Assembly (NCBI GenBank): GCA_944326705.1
Contig: CALVEY010000014.1
Span: forward strand, 1-59,601
Direction: 5' to 3'
Source of the DNA: an uncultured Mucispirillum sp.
GTDB lineage: Bacteria > Chrysiogenota > Deferribacteres > Deferribacterales > Mucispirillaceae
DNA length: 59,601 nucleotides
A program made the translations under genes and the position numbers. Shown piece after piece: positions 17,122 to 26,674 of this stretch (its first letter is position 1; each line of letters opens with the position of its first letter). Under the pieces are notes generated by a model, which ran no database searches, had not been told where the DNA came from, and was given only the letters and a program-made list of their open reading frames with translations.

Positions 17122-17856
17122 ATGCTAAACAATGCAGCATACAGATATATAAATGGCGTTTTAGAAGAAGCTTTTGTTGAAAGTGATATTAGTTTAAATG
17201 AGCTTTTAGCTGTTAGTGATAATGTGCAGCTTGCTGATAAAAATATGGCTTCTTTTGTATCAAGCGGTCCATGTTTAAATATGCTTTTATGGGGCGAAAA
17301 AGGCAGTGGTAAGTCTACTCTTTTGAGACTGCTTGCTTTAAAATATGCTCCAGCTGGGCTTGTTACTATTGAGTTTATTGATGAAACTCCTGGTGCAATT
17401 TATGGTCTTTATAAAATAATAAGAGAAAACAGTAATAAAAAATTTCTTTTATTTTTTGATGATATATCTTTTAAAGATGGTGATACTGCATACAGGCGGT
17501 TTAAGTCAGCTATTGAAGGCGGTATAGAGTCAAAACCTGCAAATGTTATTTTTGCAGCTACATCTAACAGGCGCCATATAGTGTCTGCTTCATCATCAGA
17601 TACTGGTGATATTTATGACAGAGATGAGGCATCAGAGCAGACATCTTTACAGGCAAGGTTTGGTTTATCTATAGGGTTTTATCCGCTTAATAAAAATGAT
17701 TATTTAGAAATTGTAAAAATGTACTTGCAAAAGTACAATATAAGTATGATTGATGGCTGGGAAAAAATGGCAGAAAGCTATGCAATAGACAGGGGCGGCA
17801 GAAGTGGACGCCTTGCAAAACAGTTTGCTGCTTATTTATATCTCACTATACAATAA
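17122..17856 (+). CDS. DUF815-type AAA+ ATPase
   Basis: The protein has 244 residues with a single P-loop ATPase domain. Walker A is GEKGSGKST (about residue 60) and Walker B is FLLFFDDISF (about 112). VIFAATSNRRHI (about 145-156) fits sensor 1 and GGRSGRLAKQF near the end fits sensor 2. The start is ATG 17122. AAGGTG at 17110-17115 is its ribosome site, so the GTG at 17113 is part of that site and not the start. It is followed after nine bases by the DinI-like gene. Function of the family is not established. Confidence 0.82.
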   Translation: MLNNAAYRYINGVLEEAFVESDISLNELLAVSDNVQLADKNMASFVSSGPCLNMLLWGEKGSGKSTLLRLLALKYAPAGLVTIEFIDETPGAIYGLYKIIRENSNKKFLLFFDDISFKDGDTAYRRFKSAIEGGIESKPANVIFAATSNRRHIVSASSSDTGDIYDRDEASEQTSLQARFGLSIGFYPLNKNDYLEIVKMYLQKYNISMIDGWEKMAESYAIDRGGRSGRLAKQFAAYLYLTIQ

Positions 17857-17865
17857 GGGGGAATT

Positions 17866-18093
17866 ATGTATATTGAAATTAATTTATCTATTGATAAGTC
17901 TGGCGGGGAAGAAAATCTTCCTAAAGTGATTGAAGCTGTAAAAGAAGCTGTTACAGGTAAATTTCCAGAGGCAGAAGTTATAGTCCGAAAAGGTTTTTTT
18001 AAAACTATTGACGGTATTTATTCTGATGATTTATATGCAGAAGGGGAAGTAAGACAGCTTGTAAATACTGTTAGAGAAAGAGTATTAAACTAA
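17866..18093 (+). CDS. DinI-like small protein
   Basis: This 75-residue protein resembles the DinI fold: an N-terminal strand MYIEINLSID, a helix, then FPEAEVIVRKG and a C-terminal helix with acidic residues. In enterobacteria DinI binds RecA filaments and tunes the SOS response. The likeness rests on pattern and length only, and no SOS box is visible upstream. AGGGGG precedes the ATG. It lies between the AAA ATPase and an exported protein, with one base to the latter. Confidence 0.45.
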   Translation: MYIEINLSIDKSGGEENLPKVIEAVKEAVTGKFPEAEVIVRKGFFKTIDGIYSDDLYAEGEVRQLVNTVRERVLN

Positions 18094-18094
18094 A

Positions 18095-19342
18095 ATGCGT
18101 ATTATATTATCTTTTGTTACATTATTAATGCTTGCAGTATATGTTTATGCAGATGACAATACTACTGTATCTACAGATGAAGCAGTATTTGATAATGTTA
18201 CAACTGATAATGTAACAAAAGGTAAGAAAACAAGTAACCCTTTAAAACTAAAGATTAAGCCAAAACTTGTTCCTGACAGGTTAATTAATGATAAAAACAG
18301 CTTTATGAAAGATTTTGGATTTCCAGAAAGAGAAGAATTTAAAATCAATACAGATATTAATGCAGTAGATAAAGGTCTTTATAAAGATGTAAAACTTTCT
18401 ATGAAAAACAGGTGGTCTAAAACAAATATCTGGGGTAAAGACTTTTTATATATAGAAGGTATGCTTTCTGGTGGAATTTATGGATTTAATATGTTTTCTA
18501 TAAGGCCTTCAAATGCAGTTCAGAAAGAATATATTATTCCATATGGCGCTTTATCATTAAAGTTATTCAGCGGGACAGTTTTTTCTCCAGAATTAACTAT
18601 ACATGATTCCAGATTTATGTTTTCAGAAAATGGTGCTTCTATTGACGAGCAGGCAGGTAACTATAATTACTATTACTTAAAACTGCCCCTTGGTTTTTAT
18701 ATTCCATTTTTTGGCTGGAAAGCAGAAATGTATTTAGACGGAAGCTATTCAAGCCTTAATAATAATTTTTCAGTGAAAGATAACTTAATGGTGCAGGGCA
18801 GCTTACTATCAAGCGGCAGCAGTTTTCATTTATCATCATCTTCCTGGAATGTTCGCCTTTATTTAGATACACCTGTAGTGTTAAAACCTTCCATTACAGA
18901 ATATGCTTATTTTGGCATATATTATGAAGAAGGAAGAAGTGCAAGAACTGCTTTACCTGGCGAAGATTATGCAGGTGGCAATACTCTTTTGGTAGATTAT
19001 ACTTCCCGTACAGGTGGTATTTTTTATGAAATGAGGCAGGATTTATATAAAGGCTTTATGTTTGGCATAAATGTATACGCTGGTATTGGCGATATAGAAA
19101 CAAGTGATAAATATAATGTATCATATGGCAATACTGAAGGTCTTGTAGCATATAAAGCAGAAATCACTCTTGGGTATCAGCATATTTTTAAACAGCAGGG
19201 AGTAGGCGTTGCTTTTGATGCTGGTGCCAGCTATGCAGGGTTTGTTGAGTTTTTCTTTGGTAAAAAAGATAAACCATACAGCTTAACTTTAGATGGTGAT
19301 ATAAGATATTTTGCCGAGCTTAGATTTTTATTTGGCTATTAA
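18095..19342 (+). CDS. Exported, probably outer-membrane beta-rich protein
   Basis: The 415 residues begin with a signal peptide (cleavage after VYVYA). A charged, Lys-rich stretch to about residue 110 is followed by alternating polar and aromatic strands. It ends in FAELRFLFGY, with the aromatic final residue usual for outer-membrane barrels. Glycine- and tyrosine-rich strands (for example GIFYEMRQDLYKGFMFGINV) support a barrel. I recognise no family. The start ATG lies one base after the DinI-like stop, so it belongs to the same transcript. Confidence 0.7.
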   Translation: MRIILSFVTLLMLAVYVYADDNTTVSTDEAVFDNVTTDNVTKGKKTSNPLKLKIKPKLVPDRLINDKNSFMKDFGFPEREEFKINTDINAVDKGLYKDVKLSMKNRWSKTNIWGKDFLYIEGMLSGGIYGFNMFSIRPSNAVQKEYIIPYGALSLKLFSGTVFSPELTIHDSRFMFSENGASIDEQAGNYNYYYLKLPLGFYIPFFGWKAEMYLDGSYSSLNNNFSVKDNLMVQGSLLSSGSSFHLSSSSWNVRLYLDTPVVLKPSITEYAYFGIYYEEGRSARTALPGEDYAGGNTLLVDYTSRTGGIFYEMRQDLYKGFMFGINVYAGIGDIETSDKYNVSYGNTEGLVAYKAEITLGYQHIFKQQGVGVAFDAGASYAGFVEFFFGKKDKPYSLTLDGDIRYFAELRFLFGY

Positions 19343-19496
19343 TGGCTAATATCATAAGTTTTAGTTAAAAAAATTGAAGCTGTTAAATCCTGCCTTACTA
19401 TTATTTTTTATAAGTTTGTTCATTCAAAAATATATTTAAAAACTATTAATTAGTTAGGCTGTTACTACATAAAAATACTGGTAAACAGTAAATAGA

Positions 19497-19525
19497 TTGA
19501 CAATGTAATACTTTCTTACTATATT
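19497..19525 (+). promoter_or_regulatory. Candidate promoter of the transglutaminase-like lipoprotein gene
   Basis: TTGACA and TATATT are separated by 17 bases. The leader is about 28 bases and ends with AGGGGG six bases before the ATG. Confidence 0.6.
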
Positions 19526-19559
19526 AGTATTAGTAGTATAATTTAGTAGGGGGTATTGT

Positions 19560-21200
19560 ATGAAAAAAATAATCTTTTTAATTCCTTTCATGTTAATTAT
19601 ATATTCCTGTGCTGATACAAATTCTGGAACAGTAAGTACTGTAAGTTCTGATAGTTCAGGTGGAAGCAGTATGATTTCGCAAGGTGGCAGCAGCGGCAGC
19701 AGTAGTGATGGTGGAACATCAAACCCTGCAGGTGATGGAAGTGCAGGTGGCGAAACAGGTGATAATCCTAACGAGCCAATAGATACAGGCAGTGATACAG
19801 GTGATAATACTGATGAGCCAGTAGATACAGGCAGTGAAACAGGTGATAATCCTAACGAGCCAGCAGATACAGGCAGTGAAACTGACAGCAATACTGACGG
19901 TAATACTGATGTGACAGTAGATACAGGCGGGGAAACTGGTGGCAATACAGAAGTAACAGTAGACCCAGGCGGTAATACAGGTGATGTAGTGGTAGATGTT
20001 GAAGAGCCGGGAGGTGGTGATGTTGTAGTAATAATTCCACCTTCTACAGAAGACCCTGAATATAACAATTTTACAAATACAATTTTTGATTATATTAACA
20101 GAGATAATCTTTATTACAGGTCTACTTTATCTGAACTTGAGAAAAAAGTTTATGACAGGTTATACGATTCATTTCAATCATTTTATGGAAGAAATGAAGA
20201 AGAAAGTGAAGAATGCACAGCAGGTGTTTTATGCCATGCTACTGATGTTTTTGTAACTGCAAAATGTATAGATGATGAAACTGGATTTGAGCTGACTAAT
20301 TTAAGTCAGGAAGATAAAGAATACTGCACACCTGAAGAAGTGCAGAAACAGTATAACGAATGGGCTGATAAACACTGTATAAATTCTGAAACTGGTGAAG
20401 CAAGATTAAATGCATCTACTGGTGCACCAGTTTGTGGTGAAGATAACTATAATTATAAATATGCTGAATGGCTTTATAGACAAACAACTGGTGTTCCTGT
20501 TGGTTTTCTTGATATGAAAGAAATTTTTGTTGCAATGGTATTCCAGAATTATACTCAAGGTAATATAATGTCAGTAAATGATATTATAAAATCAATTGAA
20601 GAAAAACTGATGTTAGATTTAAATAATCTGTATCTTTTTAAAGCTGGTGGACAAGTTAGTAATACAAAATATGATTTATTAAATTACTATAAAATACAGA
20701 CTGTTCCTTCATTTAATAATAATGAAGAACTGAAAACTCAGTGGGTAAGCCAGATGAAACAAATTCAGGAACGAGTGTATTTTAGTATTAAAAACTATAC
20801 TAGATTTAAATTTGATACTTTTGATGATTTAGTTTATAATTATAAAGTAAGCAGTTATAGTAAAAAGTATAATGAAAATGGTGCTGCAGATATTACTGGT
20901 GTAATAACAGAGCAGTTTAATGGAAAAGGGCTGGCACGATTATTTGCCTTTGCATGCCAGATATCTTCAAGCTTTCAATGTGCCTATGTTGAAGGAAAAG
21001 CAAATTATTCAACTGGCTTTGGAAATCATGGTGGTCAGGAGTTTGACCATGCATGGGTTAAAGTAAAAAATACTTTTGCTTCAGAATGCAGCGGCGATAT
21101 AATCATAGACCCTCTGCGGTTTTATGAAGAAAAAGAAACTATACCGTATCTTTGTATGTCAGATGCTGAAAATGCAGGGTATAAACCTTCTGTAGAATAA
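19560..21200 (+). CDS. Lipoprotein with Asp/Thr/Gly-rich repeats and a transglutaminase-like domain lacking the usual Cys
   Basis: Residues 1-18 form a lipoprotein signal with lipobox cysteine in IIYSCAD. Residues 25-160 are low-complexity repeats of the type ETGDNTDEPVDTGS, a surface spacer. The folded part runs from about 165 to 546. Near residue 460, KGLARLFAFACQISSSFQCA resembles the start helix of the transglutaminase/papain-like fold, with alanine where the nucleophile cysteine normally stands. DHAWVKVK and IIDPLRFYE supply the expected His and Asp positions. Either a nearby Cys substitutes or the domain only binds. It has its own promoter and terminator. Confidence 0.65.
   Translation: MKKIIFLIPFMLIIYSCADTNSGTVSTVSSDSSGGSSMISQGGSSGSSSDGGTSNPAGDGSAGGETGDNPNEPIDTGSDTGDNTDEPVDTGSETGDNPNEPADTGSETDSNTDGNTDVTVDTGGETGGNTEVTVDPGGNTGDVVVDVEEPGGGDVVVIIPPSTEDPEYNNFTNTIFDYINRDNLYYRSTLSELEKKVYDRLYDSFQSFYGRNEEESEECTAGVLCHATDVFVTAKCIDDETGFELTNLSQEDKEYCTPEEVQKQYNEWADKHCINSETGEARLNASTGAPVCGEDNYNYKYAEWLYRQTTGVPVGFLDMKEIFVAMVFQNYTQGNIMSVNDIIKSIEEKLMLDLNNLYLFKAGGQVSNTKYDLLNYYKIQTVPSFNNNEELKTQWVSQMKQIQERVYFSIKNYTRFKFDTFDDLVYNYKVSSYSKKYNENGAADITGVITEQFNGKGLARLFAFACQISSSFQCAYVEGKANYSTGFGNHGGQEFDHAWVKVKNTFASECSGDIIIDPLRFYEEKETIPYLCMSDAENAGYKPSVE
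19770..19970 (+). repeat. In-gene tandem repeats coding the Asp/Thr-rich spacer
   Basis: About five imperfect copies of a 33-45 base unit built on ACAGGTGATAATCCTAACGA and GTAGATACAGGCAG. Unit lengths vary in steps of three, which keeps the reading frame and allows length variation. Confidence 0.75.
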
Positions 21201-21227
21201 ATTATAACAGCAGTATAATTTAAATAT

Positions 21228-21278
21228 TCAGGTGGACCAGTTTATTAAGAAAATAAGTATGGTTCGCCTGATTTTTTT
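21228..21278 (+). terminator. Terminator of the lipoprotein gene
   Basis: TCAGGTGGACCA (21228-21239) pairs with TGGTTCGCCTGA (21260-21271) through two G-U pairs, followed by seven T. Confidence 0.75.
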
Positions 21279-21400
21279 AAAAATATATTTTTTCTTATAT
21301 TTACAGCAGTTTATGCAATATTTTTGTGTTATTTTATAGTATAAAATCTTTTCAAATTTCTTTTAATCTTAAAAATGGAGATAATGAAGTTATTTCATTA

Positions 21401-21429
21401 TTGCAAAAATCTTTATTATAATATAGAAT
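21401..21429 (+). promoter_or_regulatory. Candidate promoter of pheST
   Basis: TTGCAA and TAGAAT are separated by 17 bases, giving a leader of about 35 bases. No T-box or attenuator is visible. Confidence 0.4.
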
Positions 21430-21468
21430 ATTCCGTTATATTATAAAATCTTTTGTTAAGGGTTATAT

Positions 21469-22488
21469 ATGAATAATGATGAATTAAAAAAAGCTTCAGA
21501 ATTTGAAGAAGAAATTGAAAAAAGTTCTTCGCTTGATGAATTAAACAATGTTCGTATTAAGTATATGGGTAAAAAAGGGATTATAAGCCTTTTAAATAAA
21601 GTGTTAGGCACTATGAGCCCAGAAGAACGCCCAAAAATGGGCGAAGCTATACAGAGCTTAAGAAATAATTTTGAAACAAGATTTAATGAAAAAGCAAACA
21701 CAATAAAAAAAGCATTAAAAGATGCTGCTTTATCTCAGGAATATATAGATGTTACATTAAGTCCTTATCCTTTTACTAAAGGCTCACTGCATCCTGTTAA
21801 AAAAATATATGATGAAATAGTGGATGTATTTACTGCTGCAGGCTATTCTGTGGCACAGGGGCCTGAAATAGAAGATGACTTTCATAACTTTGAAGCATTA
21901 AACCTGCCTAAAACTCACCCGGCAAGAGATATGCAGGACACTTTTTATATAGATGAAAATAATATTGTGCTTAGAACTCACACTTCCCCTGTGCAGGTGC
22001 GTGTAATGGAAAGCCAGAAACCACCTATAAAAATTATTGCTCCAGGGACAGTTTACAGATGTGACTATGACCAGACTCACTCTCCAATGTTCCACCAGAT
22101 AGAAGGGCTTGTGGTGGATAAAGGTATTACTATGGCAGATTTAAAAGGCACATTAAAGCTTTTTATTTCCCGTATATTTGGTGATGATTTAGATGTTCGT
22201 CTGCGTCCAAGTTTTTTCCCATTTACTGAGCCATCTGCAGAAGTTGATATGGGCTGCGTTCACTGCCGTGGCAAAGGCTGCAGAATGTGCAAAGGCACAG
22301 GCTGGATAGAAATTGCCGGCTGCGGTATGGTAAACCCTGCTGTATTTAAACATGTTGGCATTGACCCAGAAGTATACAGCGGCTTTGCTTTTGGTATGGG
22401 TATTGAGCGTATTGCACTGCTGAAATACGGCATTGATGATATACGCCTGTTTTATGAAAATTCTCTTAAATTTTTAAAACAATTTTAG
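21469..22488 (+). CDS. pheS: Phenylalanyl-tRNA synthetase alpha subunit
   Basis: Catalytic subunit of the alpha2-beta2 enzyme that charges tRNA-Phe. The 339 residues have the N-terminal coiled-coil (about 1-85) followed by the class II core. Motif 2 is at TVYRCDYDQTHSPMFHQIEG (about 200). A CxxC/CxxC cluster is in VHCRGKGCRMCKGTGW and motif 3 is GFAFGMGIERIALLKYGIDD. The Cys cluster is typical of delta-proteobacterial and related PheS. AAGGG precedes the ATG. pheT follows after eight bases. Confidence 0.97.
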   Translation: MNNDELKKASEFEEEIEKSSSLDELNNVRIKYMGKKGIISLLNKVLGTMSPEERPKMGEAIQSLRNNFETRFNEKANTIKKALKDAALSQEYIDVTLSPYPFTKGSLHPVKKIYDEIVDVFTAAGYSVAQGPEIEDDFHNFEALNLPKTHPARDMQDTFYIDENNIVLRTHTSPVQVRVMESQKPPIKIIAPGTVYRCDYDQTHSPMFHQIEGLVVDKGITMADLKGTLKLFISRIFGDDLDVRLRPSFFPFTEPSAEVDMGCVHCRGKGCRMCKGTGWIEIAGCGMVNPAVFKHVGIDPEVYSGFAFGMGIERIALLKYGIDDIRLFYENSLKFLKQF

Positions 22489-22496
22489 GTGTTAAT

Positions 22497-24896
22497 ATGA
22501 ATGTTAGTATAAACTGGTTAAAAGAATATATTGATTTAAATGATAAATCCGTTAAAGAAATAGCTGACGGCTTAACATTAGCAGGATTAGAAGCAGAAGG
22601 CTTTCATGAAATTGCAGCTCTTTCAAATGTGGTTACTGCAAAAGTAATAAATAAAGAGAAACATCCAAATGCTGATAAATTAAGTGTATGTAAAGTAACT
22701 GACGGCACAGAAGAATATCAGGTAGTGTGTGGCGCTCCAAATGTAGCAGCAGGTCAGATTGTGCCATTTGCAAAAATAGGTGCTGTACTTGGTGATATTA
22801 AAATTAAGGAAGCAAAACTTCGCGGTGTAGAATCTTTTGGTATGATTTGTTCAGAAAGAGAGCTTGGATTAACTGATGAGCATAACGGCATTATGGTGCT
22901 GCCGGAAGATACTCCACTTGGTGCAGATATTAACGGGATTGTTGGCACAGGGGATACTATTGTAGAATTTAATGCTACTCCAAACAGACCAGACTGGCTT
23001 TCTGTTATAGGTGTTGCAAGAGAAGCTGCTGCAGTATTTAAAAGACCTTTAAAACTGCCCGAATGTAAAGTTATAGAAAATAATGAAAATGTATCAGATT
23101 TTATAAAAGTAGATATTGAAGAAAAAGCAAAATGTCCAATATATTTTGCACGCATAATAAAAGGTGTTAAAATTGCACCATCTCCATTATGGATGCAGGC
23201 AAAATTAAGGGCGGCAGGTGTCAGACCTATTAATAATATTGTAGATGTTACAAACTATGTATTAATGGAATGGGGACAGCCGCTGCATGCTTTTGATATA
23301 AGAAATATTGATAAAGGTATTATTGTCAGGAACGCTTTTGATAACGAAAAAATCACTGCTCTTGACGGCAAAGAGTATACATTAAATAATGATATGCTTG
23401 TTATTGCTGATATTTCTAAACCATTAGCAATAGCTGGTGTTATGGGCGGCGAATATACTTCTGTTATGAGCGATACAGATACAGTTGTGTTAGAATGTGC
23501 TTACTTTGAACCTGCAACTGTTAGAAAAACAAGTAAAAAACTTGGTCTTTCTTCTGATTCATCATATAGATATGAGCGCGGTATAGATTATGGTGCAACT
23601 GAAAAATTAGCAGACTATGCAGCTTCTTTAATTGCAGAAATCTGCGGCGGCACTGTATTAAAAGGAAAAGCAGGCTCAAATAACTTAAAAATTGAAGAAA
23701 GAAAAGTTACATCTTCATGCAGCAGAATAAATAAACTTTTAGGCTCAGATTATAAAATAGAAGATATGAAAAATATTTTAGACAGTCTTTTAATAAAAAC
23801 AGAGATAGACGGCGATAATTTAATATCATCTATCCCTACTTTTAGAAACGATATTGCTTTAGAATGTGATATTGCTGAAGAAGTAGCAAGAATTATGGGC
23901 TATGATAAAATAGGATATACTATGCCGCACATGGATAATGAAATAGATATACAAAGCCCAAAAGTAAGATATTCTAGAACCGCAAGAAATACTTTAGAAA
24001 ACTTAGGATATAATGAAGTATTAAACTTTTCATTTTTAGGCGCAGATTATTTATCTATATTTGATACTAATGAAGAGCATTTTGTAAAACTTTTAAACCC
24101 TATTTCTCAGGATATGGCATGGATGAGAACATATATTTTCCCATCTATTATCAAAAATATGCAGACTAATAAAAATATGGGTTATTCAAGTATCAAGCTT
24201 TTTGAGCTTTCAAGTATTTATATATCAAATGGTAAATCAAACCTGGCAACAGAAAAGCTCCATTTATCACTTGGTGTTATGGGCAGCTATTACGATGATA
24301 CATGGATAAATCTGCCAAAACTTGATACTTTTTATTACTTAAAAGGTGCTCTTGATAATGTGATAGGCAAGTTTGATATGGTGGCAGAATATAAAAGATT
24401 AGAAGACTGTCATTTTCTTCACCCTGGAAAATCTGCATCTATACATATAAACGGAAAATATGCTGGCTTTATTGGTGCATTACATCCAGATATATTAGAA
24501 AAACTTGATATTAAAAATAACTGCTATATTGCAGAAATTGATTTTTCTTTATTAATTGATGAAGCATATAATAAAAATGAAGCTGCAAAATCAACTATGC
24601 GATATACTAAATTTTCAAGATTTCCTTCAATACAGAGAGATTTAGCATTAATCGTAAAAAGCAGAGTTAATGCAGCTGATTTAATAAATACTGTTAAATC
24701 AATAAGTCCAATAATTACTGATACAATAGTGTTTGATGTATTTGAAGGCAAACCAATCAGTTTTGGCTATAAAAGTATTGCTGTCCGCATAACTTTTACA
24801 GATATGGAAAAAACATTAAGAGATGATGATATTAACCCGATAATAGATAATATCTTAAGAGCCCTTGAGAAAGAACACGGGGCAGTTCTCAGGTAA
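22497..24896 (+). CDS. pheT: Phenylalanyl-tRNA synthetase beta subunit
   Basis: The 799 residues show the full bacterial beta-subunit order. There is an OB-fold tRNA-binding domain (about 39-150, with HPNADKLSVCKV), then the B3/B4 editing domain (about 200-380). The B5 domain, a catalytic-like core and a C-terminal FDX-ACB anticodon-binding domain (about 705-799, with FSRFPSIQRDLALIV) follow. It works with PheS. AGGTG, overlapping the pheS end, precedes the start. Confidence 0.97.
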   Translation: MNVSINWLKEYIDLNDKSVKEIADGLTLAGLEAEGFHEIAALSNVVTAKVINKEKHPNADKLSVCKVTDGTEEYQVVCGAPNVAAGQIVPFAKIGAVLGDIKIKEAKLRGVESFGMICSERELGLTDEHNGIMVLPEDTPLGADINGIVGTGDTIVEFNATPNRPDWLSVIGVAREAAAVFKRPLKLPECKVIENNENVSDFIKVDIEEKAKCPIYFARIIKGVKIAPSPLWMQAKLRAAGVRPINNIVDVTNYVLMEWGQPLHAFDIRNIDKGIIVRNAFDNEKITALDGKEYTLNNDMLVIADISKPLAIAGVMGGEYTSVMSDTDTVVLECAYFEPATVRKTSKKLGLSSDSSYRYERGIDYGATEKLADYAASLIAEICGGTVLKGKAGSNNLKIEERKVTSSCSRINKLLGSDYKIEDMKNILDSLLIKTEIDGDNLISSIPTFRNDIALECDIAEEVARIMGYDKIGYTMPHMDNEIDIQSPKVRYSRTARNTLENLGYNEVLNFSFLGADYLSIFDTNEEHFVKLLNPISQDMAWMRTYIFPSIIKNMQTNKNMGYSSIKLFELSSIYISNGKSNLATEKLHLSLGVMGSYYDDTWINLPKLDTFYYLKGALDNVIGKFDMVAEYKRLEDCHFLHPGKSASIHINGKYAGFIGALHPDILEKLDIKNNCYIAEIDFSLLIDEAYNKNEAAKSTMRYTKFSRFPSIQRDLALIVKSRVNAADLINTVKSISPIITDTIVFDVFEGKPISFGYKSIAVRITFTDMEKTLRDDDINPIIDNILRALEKEHGAVLR

Positions 24897-24931
24897 TTAT
24901 ACCCCTGATACTGCATATTATCTTAACTATG

Positions 24932-24979
24932 AAACACAGCAGATTAAGCATATATATTTATGTTTAGTTTGTTGTGTTA
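24932..24979 (+). terminator. Possible weak terminator after pheT
   Basis: AACACAGCA (24933-24941) pairs with TGTTGTGTT (24970-24978). The pairing continues inward (TTAA..CATA with TATG..TTAG). It is AT-rich, with only a short T-run after it. Confidence 0.35.
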
Positions 24980-24989
24980 GTTTAATATA

Positions 24990-25025
24990 ATAATCATTTT
25001 TGCATATAAAAAGTAAAATGATTAT
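24990..25025. repeat. Perfect 11-bp inverted repeat
   Basis: ATAATCATTTT (24990-25000) and AAAATGATTAT (25015-25025) surround a 14-base loop. There is no T-run, so it could be an operator or an mRNA-stabilising hairpin upstream of the ankyrin gene. Confidence 0.5.
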
Positions 25026-25145
25026 AAAAAGTCTGCAAAAATATTATATTTTTATATAATTTATGCAGAATACACTATTAACTGCTTGAAAGTTTTAAAA
25101 AATTATGGTTAAAATAATTTTTTAAGCATACTTGTCGGAGCGATT

Positions 25146-26669
25146 ATGAATAAAAAAATAATCTTATTTGTTACTGTAATATTAATGTCATTCACCTGCA
25201 AAGTTTATGCAGTTGAACCTTATTTAAATACACAGCTTTTAGAAGCAGCATCTGTTGGGGATGCTGATGCAGTTAAAGATGCACTTTATAATGGTGCAGA
25301 TGTTGACGCTAGAGACAGGCTGGGAAATACTGCCCTTATTTTGGCAGCTGATGGCGGCTATCAGGAAGTAGTAAGGCTGCTTATTGCATATAAGGCATCA
25401 GTAAATGCAGTAAATAAGTTTGGTTATACTCCTTTAATGTCTGCAGTAACTAACTCCCACAGATATATTGCATCACTTCTTATAAAAGCAGGGGCAGACC
25501 CAAAACTTCCTAATAAATATGGCACTACTCCAGAAATGTATATTAAAGCTCAGGGCTTTTTTACAATGAATGAGTATATCAGTGACGAAAAGCCAGTTAT
25601 AACTTCCCGTATAGATGACAGACCTGCAAGAAGAGGCTCTATGGCAGCAATTCACAGTGCACCATGGAGAGAAGAATTTAATCAGCTTATTTCTCTTGGC
25701 AAAACAAATGAGGCGGCTGAACTTTTAGTAGGTTATGCTAATACAAAAAATCCTGAAGCATGCTACCTTTTAGGCACATTATTTTTATCAAAAGGCAATA
25801 CTGAACAGGGTATTTTCTGGGTGAAACAGGCTGCTGCTCTTGGAGATTCTATGATGAAATACCGTGCTGCAAAATCTATTATAGATAATGGGGCAGGAGC
25901 AGGTATGAAAGAAGCTATCGCCATGCTTAAAGAATCTATTGCAGAAGGCAATAACTTTGCTAAAACTGAATATGCAAAAGCTCTTCTTTTTGGCAATGGT
26001 GTTCCAAAAGATAACGCTAATGCTTACGCTTTATTTAAAGATGCTTCAAGCTATGATTTACCAGAGGCAGTATACTATACAGGTATGCTTGAATATTTAG
26101 GAAGAGGCACTGTAAAAGATGAAACAAAAGGCTCTGCTAAAATACAAATGGCTGCAGATATGGGCTTTTATGAAGCAGAACAGTTTATAGATAAACTAAA
26201 TGCTCAAAAACATATAAATGTATTAGTTAATTCAAAAGTAGGCGACAGGGCGACTGTTAAAGCCTATCTTATATCTATGGGTGCTCCTATTAATATAGAT
26301 AACCCAGAATGTGATGTTTACACAATAGGCAGTGCATGGAATAATGCTTATAAAATATCAAAAGTCCAAATGTGCTATCCAGGAGACGGCACAGTAAATG
26401 CTGAATTTGTTTTAGGTGAAGCTATAGATAATGTTGAATTTTCATACTTAAAAGGCTTATACCCTACAGCTAAATTTAGTATGCCTTCAATACATAATGA
26501 AATACCAGTTAAAGAAAAGCCAGATGAAATAAGTGCTTTTGATTTAGGACTTTCTTCTGATAATAATACTCAGGATAATATAAGTGTGCAGGATAATAAT
26601 TCAGATAGTAAAACTGATATAGATTTTTCTAAACCTGTATCAATTGATAATAAAAGCAGTAAAAATTAG
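25146..26669 (+). CDS. Exported ankyrin-repeat and Sel1-repeat protein
   Basis: The 507 residues begin with a signal peptide (cleavage near VYAVE). Three ankyrin repeats follow (about 30-135), such as DRLGNTALILAADGGYQEVV and NKFGYTPLMSAVTNSHRYI. Sel1-like repeats occupy about 190-345, for example AKTEYAKALLFGNGVPKDN. Both repeat types mediate protein binding, so a periplasmic adaptor is likely. The C-terminal 100 residues are Asp/Asn/Ser-rich and probably disordered. GGAG precedes the ATG. The next gene starts five bases after its stop. Confidence 0.82.
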   Translation: MNKKIILFVTVILMSFTCKVYAVEPYLNTQLLEAASVGDADAVKDALYNGADVDARDRLGNTALILAADGGYQEVVRLLIAYKASVNAVNKFGYTPLMSAVTNSHRYIASLLIKAGADPKLPNKYGTTPEMYIKAQGFFTMNEYISDEKPVITSRIDDRPARRGSMAAIHSAPWREEFNQLISLGKTNEAAELLVGYANTKNPEACYLLGTLFLSKGNTEQGIFWVKQAAALGDSMMKYRAAKSIIDNGAGAGMKEAIAMLKESIAEGNNFAKTEYAKALLFGNGVPKDNANAYALFKDASSYDLPEAVYYTGMLEYLGRGTVKDETKGSAKIQMAADMGFYEAEQFIDKLNAQKHINVLVNSKVGDRATVKAYLISMGAPINIDNPECDVYTIGSAWNNAYKISKVQMCYPGDGTVNAEFVLGEAIDNVEFSYLKGLYPTAKFSMPSIHNEIPVKEKPDEISAFDLGLSSDNNTQDNISVQDNNSDSKTDIDFSKPVSIDNKSSKN

Positions 26670-26674
26670 GCAGT

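Noticed and set aside
19454-20068. Minus-strand Pro/Ser/Leu-rich frame of 204 codons
   Set aside because: A mirror of the low-complexity repeats of the lipoprotein gene on the plus strand, which has the promoter, ribosome site and lipoprotein signal.
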